NCBI GenBank assembly: GCA_963969495.1
Contig: OZ018338.1
Span: 45,577,206-45,641,205 of the forward strand
DNA length: 64,000 nucleotides
Direction: 5' to 3'
DNA from: Ceratothoa steindachneri
Taxonomy: Eukaryota; Arthropoda; Malacostraca; Isopoda; Cymothoidae
The position numbers and the translations under genes are program-made. The notes under the pieces are model-generated. The model had not been told where the DNA came from, ran no database searches, and saw only the letters and a list, made by a program, of their open reading frames with translations. Positions 10,112 to 21,539 of this stretch are shown here, in pieces. The stretch's first letter is position 1. Every line of letters begins with the position of its first letter.

Positions 10112-10640
10112 ATGATTCCTACTTTTGGCGAAATTGCAATTGCAGCCCCGTTGACTGAGCTTACACGCCTGAAACCTAAGGTTCGTGGGCTCGAATGGAA
10201 CAATGTAGCACGAGGAGCATTTGAGAATACAAAATTGGCCTTAATCAACACCGTCGCACTCTGTCACTCGCTGCCCAATGATTCGCCATACCAGCTGGTG
10301 GCGGAATGCTCTCAATACGCGGTAGGTGCTGCCCTGCACCAAATGGTAAACGGATCACCACGAACAATGGCATTCATTTCGAGCAAGCTAAGCCGGACAC
10401 AGCGAACATGCACCACCTACGGCAGAGAAATCCTAGCGGCGTATCTTGCTGTTGTTATCCATTTCAGGAACATAAATGAAGGTCACCATGTTACCTTGTG
10501 CACGGACTACAAGCCATTAGTATCGGCTTTTTCGACAGCAACGCCATTGGACAGTCATTTTGCTATACATCAGCGCTATCACCTACGTGCGTGCTTAAGA
10601 CAACGTAGCTGCTGACTGCCTTTCGGATAACGTTAATTTA
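10112..10640 (+). pseudogene. Old mag-like gypsy: RNase H
   Basis: A single 167-residue frame holds the RT tether (AAPLTELTRL) and RNase H motifs: AVGAALHQ, AFISSKLSRTQR, TYGREILAAYLAV, HVTLCTDYKPLVSAF. The first catalytic Asp, normally in a DAS motif before AVGA, is replaced (ECSQYAVGA), and the C-terminal HPGxxN/ADxLSR part runs out of frame (ADCLSD is visible just past the stop). Nonfunctional relic. Confidence 0.85.
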
Positions 10641-11600
10641 GTCCAAATTGACTCATTTAACATACAAGTTTTGGCGGCAGCGCAGGAGGATGACGAAGAA
10701 ACGAAAAAATTTCGCTCGCTTAAATACTTTCCTTTTTCCCGGGGAAGCTCAACTATCGTGTGAAGTAACATCAAGATACCCAAGACCGTTTGTCCCTCTG
10801 GCATGCAGAAAGACTATCTTCAATCAAGTTACATAATATGTCACATCCTGGATTCAAGGCATCACTTCGTTTTATAAAACCTTGATATTTCTGGCCTAAT
10901 ATGGTCAGGGATATTCGCTTTTGAAAAAGGCAGGGCCTTCCATGTCAATCTTACAAGATCAGTCCCCACACGAAATCCCTGACCTGGCCATTGATATTCT
11001 ATCTTCAAGATTTCAAACAGTTCATATTGATATAGTTAGACCACTTCCACCGTGTACTCTGCCTGGGAAATCCTACCCATCGCTCAATCGGTATTTACTA
11101 TCGTGATCGATCAAGCTACCAGATGGATCAAAGCGTTACCGATTCCGGAAATAAGTGCCGCAACGGCCGCGTTGGCTTTCCTAAGCGGGTGAATATCCCA
11201 GATTTATAGACCCGCTTTAGGTAGTCACCGACAGAGGAGCCCAATTCGAATCAGAGCTATTCAAGGAACTGTCTGCCTCGTTGGTTTTCATCGTTTCCGG
11301 ACCAGGGCGTACCGCCAGTCTCCGAACGGGATGGTGGAAAGGGCATATAGGACTTTAAAGTGCCCTATAAAAGCCCGTCGACAAAGCTGTCTGGTGGCAC
11401 TTCAAATTATCCATTTGGGCATTTGCTGTTTGCCAAATGACTCGGGATTTTCGACTTTCACGGCAATCACGGGAACAACACTCTTGTGCCCGAGACCCTT
11501 AGTTTCGTCATCGTCATTGTCATCGTCATCGAATACAGATTCAAAGTTTATTAAATAAGTAGCTTCAACCATGGCACAAGTCAATTTCACGCAGGCATCC
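10640..11600 (+). pseudogene. Old mag-like gypsy: integrase (decayed)
   Basis: Integrase core pieces in shifting frames: VHIDIVRPLPPC (first Asp, about 11030), DQATRWIKALPIPE (about 11110), VTDRGAQFESELFKEL (second Asp, about 11220-11270) and NGMVERAYRTLK (catalytic Glu, about 11325-11360). All three acidic residues can be recognised but stops separate them. Upstream the zinc-finger domain is not clear. Unlike the young element, integrase here follows RNase H, the standard gypsy order. A weak C-terminal fragment may continue to about 11960. Confidence 0.8.
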
Positions 11601-11964
11601 CTAGGGCACTAACACTCAGTGCCAGAGTCTTTCGTACCCGAAGATCTTCGACAGGAAACTCATTTGTGGATCCGATTAGACTGCGTTCGTAAACCACTTT
11701 CCCGATGAACGAACGCGTTGGCATGGTTTACAAATTGGAATTCCTTGATTGCAAGAGGGACAATGTCTTAGTGCACAGACTAAAACAAGCGAGGCTTTCT
11801 CCCTTGCATTGTGATAACGTGCCGGGTAATCAGCAACGCCGAGGACTCTGGCAGAGAACAGGAGGAGGACCGGTTAAACTTCACCTATTGGAGTGTTTGG
11901 GGCAGAAGACAATAATTCAAAATAAAAATCGACAAGCGACCTACAGGAACCAAAGAGAATAACA

Positions 11965-12419
11965 AGACGTCTTTACGCACTCCGGGAAACGACTCACATT
12001 TGCCAGGAACCCTTCATTCCTATATGATTTAATCTTTTGGTAGGCATTATATTGCAGTGGAATATTATAATGAAAGATGGAGAGGCATGCATATAAATAC
12101 GCCTAGTTACTCTATAGCTTCTTGCCTATCGAACTATGTACATGTACTGTGTCATAATTATATCATTTGTATAGCAGTAATAAAGGGATGAGACCTAGTT
12201 GTAAGATAAATTAGATATTATTGCGTATTATTTGGCAGAACACAGCATAATTAATAGGCTAATTTTGTTCAGTACAGGTGCATGTGCTTACGAATACCAA
12301 TGCCCTATACGAATATTTAAAATTATGTTAGACATTAGATATGCCTGAAATATGTATTTAATATGTATCTACCCATGTATTTAAAATGCGATATATTTCG
12401 GTAACTCCATAATTGGCAG
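11965..12419. other. A+T-rich spacer, no feature recognised
   Basis: I see no coding motif, terminal repeat or RNA gene. It should hold the 3' LTR of the old gypsy element if that survives, but nothing here matches the LTR-like repeat at 1840-2130. Confidence 0.5.
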
Positions 12420-12985
12420 AGGAGTCTTGTTAGGATCGTACTATAAAATAGGAAGGCTTCTGGCACCAAATTGAAGGACTTAATAGGCCCAGCGAGGAAG
12501 TCTACAAATGGACCGTTAGTGGATTTATCAAATCCTAAAAATTGCAATGTGTAAATTAAGGAAATAGTATGCCAAGTGTAATAAATAAAAAGTCCCCAAA
12601 GGATTAAGAAATGAAACTATATTTATGTTAAACCGTACAAATAGATCTGAGGCAAGTGGTCGTTAGAGTCGCGCGGAAACCCACGAACATTCAAAGATTT
12701 TAAAGGTGACCACTTGGACAAATACCAGAATAGTACACAAGCAAATATACACGTGTGGGGAACAATTATCAGCAGCTGAACAAATATAGGCTCTGACCAG
12801 AGAAATTTGACGGAGACCTGCAACAAGCGATTCCCTATAATAAAGTTAAATCTATGCTAAATATGTAGGCAAAATAAGTACACAGAACTGTCTAAAACCA
12901 CGCCCATGGAGGAGAAATACAAACAAACTAGATGACTGGGTTCGCTCCACGGACAAGTCAAGGTCTCGCCCCTTTAAGACGAAAT
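12420..12985 (+). repeat. Dispersed direct repeat R, copy 2
   Basis: Second copy of 925-1465 in the same orientation, with many substitutions and small indels (perhaps 80-85% identical by eye). It ends at the word aagacga, where copy 1 ends at gagacgg, and runs into (TA)n. Confidence 0.6.
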
Positions 12986-12988
12986 ATA

Positions 12989-12989
<1 letters not shown>

Positions 12990-13041
<52 letters not shown>

Positions 13042-13043
13042 TA

Positions 13044-13089
<46 letters not shown>
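12990..13089. repeat. (TA)n microsatellite
   Basis: About 100 bases of TA with two short interruptions. Confidence 0.97.
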
Positions 13090-13091
<2 letters not shown>

Positions 13092-13610
13092 AGGGAGGTT
13101 TGCAAAAAAATTAATTGAAATTTATTTTCCCACCCTGATATTTTGATGGATCCAACATCAAAAACTATTGTTTCGAAGTTTCAGACTTCTAAATTAATAT
13201 TTTCAGGTTCCTTAACGCAATTGAAATTTTGAAAATAAATAAAAAATGTCGGAAAATTCTATCTATTTGTTTTCAAACTTCAAGTTGTTACATCCACATT
13301 ATTTCCATAAACCTTCAAAAATATATATTTCCATAAGACTTTAGTATCCATTTTATTGAATAAAAATAATTTATTAACTACTCGATAAGTTTTCCCTCCT
13401 TTTCTTCCGTTTGTTTCCATTCAACCTGTAGATTTTATCATCACTCTGAAATAGAAGAAATTGAACAATTAAAAGTCGAATATTTAAATTTTCACTATTA
13501 TTCAATAGCCATTTATTTAATGCAGTTATATTTTTGTAATGTTATTACCTTTCTTTACGAAGTCCTTCTTGATATTAAATGAGGGTATTTTTCTCCTGGA
13601 CTTAATTTTA
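13090..13610. other. A+T-rich spacer, no feature recognised
   Basis: No reading frame or repeat recognised. It may include the 3' trailer of the transposase-like gene that ends near 13613 on the minus strand. Confidence 0.5.
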
Positions 13611-14133
13611 CTCTATATATAGCCGTCCCGTTTGTCTTCTCCACAAACTGCTAGTGACGCTTCTTTGTCTAGTTTGATGCACCTCTCCTCCGCTTGTGTG
13701 TGACAAGGAAACTTCGGAATATTCAATTTAGGTTGTTGACGGATAAATTCTTCAAGTTGTTCATCGGAGTGCGTCCTCGTCAGAGGAGGTTCGGTCACAA
13801 CGGCCTGCTGCGAATTAATTAGGTGGCTGTAGTCGTTAGCTTCAAAGTTTTTGTCAGGAATCTTGAAACTACGTATTGATTTGCTTTTATAATCTTTTCG
13901 TGCTTTCATGATTCTCCTCATTGCCAGTTCCCAGTTATAATTTCTTTCATCTTGCAGCATACAGAGAAGAATGTTTTCTGCATGTGCAAAATAAACATTC
14001 CTTTGAATCACTGGGGCAACCATATCTTTAATTATTTTGTTCATTCCTTGAGATGATTGCACAGTCTTGGAGAGGTTGAGTGCTCCATCTTAGTGCATAC
14101 AACTTTTCATGATGAAAAAGATAATGGATTTCA

Positions 14134-14604
14134 AGAGCTCATACTAGCCAAGTGGATACGGCGTTGGCCTCCTAACGTGGCGGTAACGGGTTCGATCTCG
14201 AATCCCGACATGAGCGGACACATATGTCAACGCACGTAGAGATCTGGCTACCGACTGGTGGACCCGATGTGCTCAGCCCTGTATTGGGATGGGTAGATCT
14301 TACATTTATCACCACATACATAGCTTGTTACACCACTGATTTCTTTCCTCTCCCATCTTCATAGCATAACACACACACTGTCTGCTCAAAGGAATCTACT
14401 GATGGGTATCTATATCCACATACCTCTGACGCAGAACAAGTCCCTCTGCCTCGGAGTGACGAAGGTTCCACCCGAGCGCCTTTTGGTGTCAAAAACATAA
14501 TACTTCCTGGCACCTCTCCCCAAACAGGACCGGCTCCTGTGCCCTCAAGCCGACCAACAATTGTCACAGTCGACTACTACTACTACTACTACTACTACCC
14601 CTAC
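14134..14604 (+). mobile_element. tRNA-Arg(CCT)-derived SINE
   Basis: The head (14137-14215) reads as a tRNA. The acceptor GCTCAT (14138-14143) can pair with ATGAGC at its end. Box A is TAGCCAAGTGGATA, the anticodon region is TGGCCTCCTAA, as in tRNA-Arg(CCT), and box B is GGTTCGATC. A body of about 390 bp unrelated to tRNA follows, then a (CTA)n tail. Flanking duplications AATGGATTTCA (14123-14133) and AATAGATTTCA (14605-14615) differ by one base. The SINE sits inside the transposase-like gene on the opposite strand, and removing it restores that gene's frame at the duplication, so both ends are well supported. Confidence 0.85.
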
Positions 14605-15144
14605 AATAGATTTCAGCGTTTCAGAACGGTCGGAACTCGAGACATATAATCGAAGTATCCGATTTGCCGTTGTAAGCCATCGTGCATGCACCTTTTTCAA
14701 GGACACCTACGAGCCATTTCATCAGATAGATACAAGGATATCAAACAGATACTTTTGATCGGTGCTCAGATTTCCCCTGTCAGCAGATAGCAAGTTATTC
14801 GGAATTAGCGCGAATTCAACAACACTTAGAGTCTCACATTTATCCAGTTGACTCCCTATCGGTCTGACAAATCGGTCTGATGAAATGGCGCCAATGGGAG
14901 CTCGTTTGCATGAAGCTGGCAAATAAACCAATGCAATGATCTATTAAGGTTTTCTTTTAACATTCTGTTTACACCTGCTTTTGTTCCTGTATTCACTGCC
15001 ATTCCATCGCCTCTCACAGCAACGAATTCATCAATTGCGATGTCGTTTGATTCTATATATGAGTATATTGCGTCGCGTATAGCTTTTGTAGAACCTTTCT
15101 TCATTATCAGGTGTCCAAGGTATTCTGAACCAGATTATTCTATA

Positions 15145-16150
15145 ATAGAGATGTGCACTAGCATTATCTTTGTCGTGATGTGACATTATATTATATTAAT
15201 ACCATATTTTATCTATGGAGGAGGGACTAATAGCTTAAAGGTGAACCGAGAAGGGACGGAACGCCACGAGTTTCAACGCGCGGAGCAGGAAAAAAGATTG
15301 CAAACAAGGTCAGCTAAAATTTAGGCAATGGCAAAGCTCAAGGTTATTTAAAGAGGAATGTACAAAAATATAATTTTATTTACATAAAATGAGAGAATCA
15401 ATGGGCAAAATTAAATTGGTAAATGAGGGTGCAATTGCAGAGTTAGGCATCAGACTCTGAAGTTAGAAATTAATGCGTTACAGAAAGAGACTATTCCAAT
15501 GGTGAGGATTAACTCAAATGGGTTGCTGAAAGGGGGAGAGGGGTTGGCTTACGGAGGATTCTGGGTGAGATGATAGGTTAAGCTTTCACGGATGTCTTCT
15601 CCAAGCAATAAACGTGAGGGCGAGGGCACTCGGAGCTTCTGAGCGGGAAGTTGGCGTGATGAGAGTTCTCCAAGGAGGGGGGGACGTCTGGTCCAGGGGA
15701 GAGTATTTCGGCCACCTGAAAACGAGGAGGGAACGAGGTGGACTTCGACAGGAGTTGATGAGTGGAGTCGGGAAAATGGCTGCGTGGCGATCGTCAAATG
15801 GAATTACCTTACTGGCTAGGCTAATTCCAACACACGAAAAGTTCAGCCATCACTTTGCCTTGTTGTTAGCACCCGACTTGGAACTAGAGGAATGCTTCTT
15901 GGATCCTGGCGGGACTCCTCAACTCTTTGTCTCCCACCTGGAAGACGAGCCCTATATATCCGAGGCTCCCGCTGCAGGGGTGGGGGAAACAGCTCTACTC
16001 TCGAATGGCCTCGAATCTTCACGTTCAGGCGATTCTAATCCGCGAAAAGTTGGTCCGAGGTGGACGCGGTTCGAGGCTACCGCTTGTGGATGGGGGGGGG
16101 AAGCTTACCAATTTAAGCCCAACCAAATTCTAGAATTTTCTTTAGCGCAT
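15145..16150. mobile_element. Unidentified insert of ~1 kb in the transposase-like gene
   Basis: Homology to the transposase-like family stops near 15140 and resumes near 16150-16190, so about 1 kb has been inserted. The insert is more G+C-rich than its surroundings over 15.2-16.1 kb and includes a 215-codon plus-strand frame with no motif I recognise. Target duplications are unclear (tattctataat versus aattctagaat is only a partial match). A solo LTR or nonautonomous element is possible. Confidence 0.5.
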
Positions 16151-16819
16151 GGACATCACTTCCGTGCTGGAAAAGAAATTTCACGTGGAATTCCCCCACA
16201 ATCTTCTTCTTGTGATGAGTTGCCTCCATCGTCTCAACCACAAATGTGCTATCTTTTCTAGCATCAAAATAAATAGAATATAATGGCTTACCCGATCTTA
16301 TTTCTTGCTGTAGTGTAATACGTTCTTGGACACGCTCTCTTCTAACTTTTGTCCTGTTAAATACTAAAAAAACTTCTTTGCCTTCAATTGGCTCTAAGTC
16401 CTTAAGGATTGAACTTGTTATTAAAGCTGCAGCTTGATCAGATACACCAGTATGGTGACATGTCAACGCCAATTCTGCCATTATTATTAGTATAGATGGC
16501 GTCTTGGATGCAAATTCTTTGTTTTCCTCTTTGTCTTTCGTCAGCCCATTCTGTTTCTGTGCTGGATGAAGTAATAATCACTTCGATATTATCTGTCGAA
16601 GTAGATAGTTGATTTAAGAGACAATACTCACGATTCTTCCTAACTGCACTCTGAATATTCTTCTTTGATTGAATTAGATCTATATTACCTATTACCATTT
16701 TCCTAGTTGTTGTTTGTTCTTCCAGAAACGTTTGCTCCAATGGCGGCACCTTCTTTTCTTTGTTACAAGAACAGTTTTCAAAGCTATCGCATTTACAACA
16801 CGAAATATCAAACAATTTT

Positions 16820-17074
16820 TATGCATTCTTTGTAAAATCTTCACATTTCTGTTTTAATGATGTCACATTTTTCCTGCTAATATTTCTCATTAAAGCCTGA
16901 TATTTTGAATAATAATTTAAAATTCTTTTTTCTAACTTCCTCTATTGACATAAAAGGGATTGATATCGTTTTCTAAATGGAAATGTATTTTTCCGCTACT
17001 AATGTGATAATTTGTTTAATTAGCGGGTCTTTTCTATTGCGGTTCTTTTACTTTTCTCGTTCAAAAAATCCCGT
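16820..17074. other. A+T-rich spacer
   Basis: Nothing recognised between the transposase-like gene and the next LTR-like repeat. Confidence 0.4.
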
Positions 17075-17330
17075 TTACTCGCTTAATTCCTGCCACCTTT
17101 GGACTCGATAGTTCGAGTAAATTGAAAGCCTTAACATTGATTGCAAAGAACTCGAGACGTATCCGCTTGCCCCTCTAATAGACCAATATAAGTATAAAGT
17201 TATATTTTCTTACTTACCCCGATTACCAAGGCACCTTCGGTAAGCGCAGCCTAACGCAGAACTCTCGTGAGAAATTATAAGGATTTAGAGCCAATTCGAG
17301 AGAGGCGTACTCTTCGTCACCCGTCCAGGC
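17075..17330 (+). repeat. LTR-like repeat, copy 2
   Basis: This aligns with 1840-2130 in the same orientation (gaccaatat, gtataaagttatattttct, ccccgattacc, cttcggtaagc, gagagaggcgta). No gag follows; Penelope-like sequence starts directly after. Probably a solo or truncated LTR. Confidence 0.5.
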
Positions 17331-17359
17331 CTTGCTTCTTCCCAGATGACAGCAGAGTT

Positions 17360-19420
17360 AAAAATCTTTCCAATCATAATTTTTCTGCAGGAGAATTATT
17401 TTGACTTGCTGTAGGCTTGGAATTTTAACTTCCGCCTCTCAAACTTGCCCATATTGACTATTTCTTCCCCTTTGAGAAATTGCTGAGCGAATTAATAGAC
17501 CTGCCTATCACTGGCAAATCTAAGGATCTTCGCTTAAAGCTCTCATATTTTGCGAGCAACTTTCGCCATCTCTTGCGACAATTCAAATTTTCTTAACTTT
17601 TTCTGCGCAAAAATGACCTTGATATTCTCATGGCTTGAGGGAAAAAAACAGAAATATTTATCACCAAACCAGATAAGGGTAGAAGAGTGTTTCTTCTAAA
17701 TCAATCAAATTACATATAGAAAATGAATGCCATTTTGTCAGATAACACAAAATTCAACAAGATCTTGGAATCCCCACATACATTGTCCATCAAGTTAGAG
17801 GACAAAACAAACCGCCTTCTAATCAAATTAAAAACCTAAATATTTTTTATTCATTTAGTTACAACCGCCTGCACGTGACCTACTTAGGTTCTTTTTACAG
17901 ACTCCTCAAATGGCACAAGGAGGGTATCTCCCTCTCTACGTCTCATTTTAGCCTCTTATAATCTTTCCTCTTACAACCTTGCATAATAGTTGGCCTCTTT
18001 ATTAACTCCTTTCTCTTCCAATCAGTATAAACTTTAAAATAGCTTCTCCTTTGTTAAAAAATTACAAAGTTTATCATACCTATCCTTCCATTATGAGTAG
18101 TTTGAATGTTTATCGCTTTTTACAAACAGCCCTTCTAGATCAAACTATTGACATAATAATCCAACGAGCTTTTCTTCCAAACTTATCCAAATTTCATGGA
18201 TTTATTCCCACACCTTTAAAAGAAACACTTAAATTAGCAGTCAAAGACAATTACTTTACCTTCAATAACGAAACCTATTGCCAAATAGATAGGGTAGGCA
18301 TGGGCAGCCCCTTGCGCCCTGTCTTTGCTGATATCTTAATACCCTGGTTCGAAGATTACTATTCAACCAAGACTTAGGAAACATTAAACCTATTCTCTTC
18401 CGCCCCTTTGTTGATGATACATACTTCCTGTTCAACTCCGAAGACTCCTGTGACAAATTCCTACAACTCGCCAACCACATACATCCCAATATCCACTTTA
18501 CCTGTGAAAAAGAGCTCAATGGTTCTCTCTCCTTTCTAGATATAAACATTCCCCATTCTCCCACCAGATTCCTAACTAAAGTTTTCCGAAAACAAACCTT
18601 CAGTGGTCTAGGCCTAAACTTCTTTAGTTTCTGTGAATTTTCGTAAAAAATGAGTGCAATAAAAACACTGATTTGCATAAAGAAGTGGAATTTTGTATAA
18701 TTACTTCAAAAGAAACGGCTTTCCCGTGTCGTTCGTAGAAAAAATTACGGCAAAATCTTTAAACAACATCTATCAACCCAAATTAAAATTTCCCACCCTA
18801 TGTAGAGACATCCGTTATAAATCTTTTCATTATATGGGTTTCCTAAACCAAAATTATGAAAAGAATTTACAACAATATTAATGAAAGTCTTTTACCTTAC
18901 CAAATTTAAGATCATTTTTAAAAATAAAAATTTGCTTTGGCAAAACTTCAATTATAAAGACAGAATCCTTTCAGAAGCAAAGTACTCCGTCATTTATAAA
19001 TCGCCTTCCCGGATGTAATTTGGGGAATTGTATCGGAAGTACGGTGCGCTCGCTAATGGTGAGATTTTGTGCTCATATGGGAATTAGCCACCAGGATCGG
19101 AAGGGTTCTGTCAAAGAAAGAGTTTTGGGCAGTTCAGCTACATTCCATCCATTGCAAAACTGATGAAACCTTAGACGATTTTAAAATTTTAAATACCATC
19201 CCCGATCCAATATCTTTAATGATTAAAGAATCCATGTTTATAAAATATTTTCTCCGTCTAAATTCTGACTCTTCTTCTCATCTACTGCTTCTACTCTAAA
19301 ATAAAAACCAATATTAGAAATTTTTATTCTTCTAACGCTCCTCAGGCTTTCTCCCTAGTCTTCTTTCAACAACCAACAGCCGTTGTAAAAGGTTAGTGTT
19401 TTTTCTAAAATGTGTCCAGT
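17360..19420 (+). mobile_element. Penelope-like element 1: reverse transcriptase and decayed endonuclease
   Basis: Frames in order: a lead-in with FFPFEKLLSELIDLP and TKPDKGRRVFLL (17.45-17.70 kb) and NAILSDNTKFNKI (about 17.73 kb); an RT segment KDNYFTFNNETYCQIDRVG with MGSPLRPVFADIL (18.25-18.34 kb); the catalytic block PFVDDTYFLF (about 18.40 kb); CEKELNGSLSFLDI (about 18.51 kb); then a degraded tail where a GIY-YIG endonuclease is expected (VIYKSPSRM, about 18.99 kb). These are the usual Penelope RT signatures. Several frameshifts and stops make it inactive. The C-terminal linker IKESMFIKYF lies near 19.23 kb. Plus strand, ending in a structured motif and (TA)n. Confidence 0.82.
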
Positions 19421-19621
19421 GATTTTTCTCCAACTAATATAGTTAAATTTTATTTATTAATTGAATTCTACACCATTTTAATAACAACCCGGTAACCTGT
19501 ATAGCTCTGCATTTCCCCTTCTCTATTAACTGTCCGATTAATCTATTACTACATCCATATTTTTTAATTTTTAAATTTCAACGTATAATACTAGTCTTTT
19601 TACGAATTTTGTGATTTTGCA

Positions 19622-19662
19622 GTACCAGAAGAAGGGTGAAACCTATACCCGAAACGTTGTAC
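19622..19662 (+). ncRNA. Hammerhead-like ribozyme remnant at Penelope element 3' end
   Basis: An outer stem GTAC/GTAC encloses CAGAAGA, a stem-loop GGGT...ACCC, and CGAAAC. This is the layout of a minimal hammerhead core (CUGAUGA - stem II - GAAA). Two core bases differ from the consensus (CAGAAGA for CUGAUGA), so catalysis is doubtful. Hammerhead motifs are established in Penelope-like elements. A comparable layout follows the second Penelope-like ORF near 53.75 kb. Confidence 0.5.
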
Positions 19663-19714
19663 CTATCATGTAAACGAAATGAACTTTCCATTATACGTCC
19701 TTTCCTTCATCCTG

Positions 19715-19715
<1 letters not shown>

Positions 19716-19792
<77 letters not shown>

Positions 19793-19793
19793 T
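19716..19793. repeat. (TA)n microsatellite
   Basis: About 75 bases of TA directly beyond the Penelope-like 3' end. Confidence 0.97.
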
Positions 19794-19799
19794 TGAAGT

Positions 19800-20570
19800 C
19801 AACAGTGACGACATCTTGGTTTAGCTTGCGCTCGATGCATCTTTTTCACTTTATCCAAAACTCTCTTTTCAGAGAGCGTATGATGACGAAAAATGGTGGC
19901 AAGTGGCATTTCTTCATCAGCCAAAGAGGTTTGTAAACCCTCTGGCGGGTCATCTTTGTTGAAAACTGTGAAATAAATTGATGATTTTTCTCTTTCTAAT
20001 TTAGTTGACAATGATTGTCTCGGTAGAGTACAGAATCGTCGTTCCAATAAATGACCGTGCTTCGAGTTAGATTTCCAAGGAACAGTTTACTTAAAAAGAA
20101 GACATAGTAAAAGGATTCCGTTCTTTGAAATTGTCGTCAAGCAAATTGAAAAATGCTGAGCTTGATGTTCAATCTTGTAATACATGCTGAATCTACAACT
20201 CTTTTTCTACGTTTTAGAGTTTTCTGATCATCTCTAATGGACACTGATCTCTATCACTCATGGACTGTAAAGTTTCTATCTAAAGAAATTCATCATAAAC
20301 AAAGCTGTATTTCAATTCTGGACTAGTGTGACTGATATGTTTTTGCCTTAAAAAGGTTCTATATCGCATTGTTAATGGGACAAATATAAATTCCTTTTCG
20401 AGAGAAAAACTAATAGTATTAATCTGAAAAGTAGTGCGTCATTGTTTTTTATGTTTAACATTATTTTATGGATAAAAACCTAACATCTCTTATAAATTAC
20501 ATATTCATTTTTATCTAAGTATTTTTTTAATAATTATAATAATGTCAACCAGTTTCTACCACTCTAGTCT
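19800..20570. other. Spacer, no gene recognised
   Basis: It contains a minus-strand 82-codon frame (19799-20047) with no motif I recognise. No repeat partner was seen in the window. Confidence 0.4.
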
Positions 20571-20589
20571 TTATCTTTTTACTAACTAT

Positions 20590-21240
20590 TCAATACTAGG
20601 TTTGTCACAAACGTTTTGCTTTGATTTACAAAATATCTTCAAGGTTGTTTCAACCTCCTCTGTTGTAGACATTTTTATTCTCTTCAGGCGATTCTTTAAG
20701 CTCACGAAAAGATAGTAATATGATGATGCTAAGTTGGGTGAGTATGGAATTTGTCACTCAAAATTGTTAATTTTTTGTATGCAATGTCTAGTGATTTGAG
20801 GTGGGCGTTCTCTCGACGAAAGAGCACTCATCTTTTCTTGATCAATGCTGGCCTTTTTTAAAAATGTAAACGGTCCACTTAAACTTCTTTGGTGATACTC
20901 AGATTTGGATTCTGATTTTAAAATTGGATTATGCCAATTATATCTCACCAAACGCACAAAAGAATCATCTGTAGATGAGCTACCTTTTACGCTAGGTTAG
21001 TTTTTCCCCTCAAGAATAATCCATCTTCTAGAACATTTAATATCATTGTTTATTATCTGCATTTATTCTTCTCAAACAATCCTACAAAAAAATAGCTAAT
21101 TGTTCATCGAGAATCGGGATATGAACGACCCTGCTGTCGAATATTTGTATTCAGAAAATATTGATAAACATCATCAAAATATCCGCATAAAATACGGTAT
21201 AAAATAAAAATATAACTCTCAATTGTAATTTATATGGTTC
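20590..21240 (-). pseudogene. Mariner-like transposase relic, copy 1
   Basis: The minus-strand frame includes SFVRLVRYNWHNPILKS (equivalent to the WWD region), RPPQITRHCIQK (position of the DNARPH motif) and, after a stop, IPYSPNLASSYYYLFVSLKN, matching the mariner PPYSPDLAPSDYHLF block; TEEVETTLK follows. Catalytic aspartates are lost. A copy of the same sequence at 34.4-35.0 kb keeps NQDNAKPHIAR. Low-similarity N-terminal sequence extends toward 21.2 kb. Confidence 0.7.
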
Positions 21241-21539
21241 GATAAATAAGGATAAAAATATTGTAAACATTTTAGATGTGTTTTTTCTAGAAGAAAAACG
21301 CATCTATTCTTTAGGAAATGCTTTCAGGCTTCCTGCTTTCAAATAAGACTTTTGCCGATATTTCCTTCTTTTCGATAAACTTTAAATCCAAATTAAGTAT
21401 TTACAGCTCTTATCATAAACTTGATAAATAGAAAGTGGTAAGTAACTACGTTTTTAATTATAAGAATTTCAGTATCCTTTCCACATTGGTAAACAGGATA
21501 ATGTTGATGTGCAGATATGCAGTTGCTATTTAAGACCAT

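Larger units (their letters stand above)
13613..16815 (-). pseudogene. Transposase-like protein of unidentified family, split by two insertions
   Basis: Minus-strand order: a Cys-rich N-terminus (CCKCDSFENCSCN, about 16760-16800); TGVSDQAAALITSSILKDL with KVRRERVQ (16.1-16.48 kb); after an insert, GSEYLGHLIMKKGSTKA, GDGMAVNTGTKAGVNR and WFICQLHANELPL (14.85-15.14 kb); KYLFDILVSI and WLTTANRILRLYVS (14.64-14.78 kb); after a SINE, APVIQRNVYFAHAENILL, RRIMKARK and NFEANDY (13.6-14.1 kb). I recall the same blocks from uncharacterised multicopy proteins in arthropods and other animals, which suggests a mobile-element protein. An RNase H-like DDE fold with the Asp of GDG is inference. Multiple frameshifts make it a pseudogene. 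Confidence 0.65.

Noticed and set aside
14138..14215. Functional tRNA-Arg(CCT) gene
   Set aside because: The anticodon arm is imperfect (8-base loop or mismatches), and it is the head of a 471-bp element with a tail and target duplication.
15614..16261. A 215-codon plus-strand host gene
   Set aside because: It spans the border between the unidentified insert and the antisense transposase-like gene, and shows no motif.
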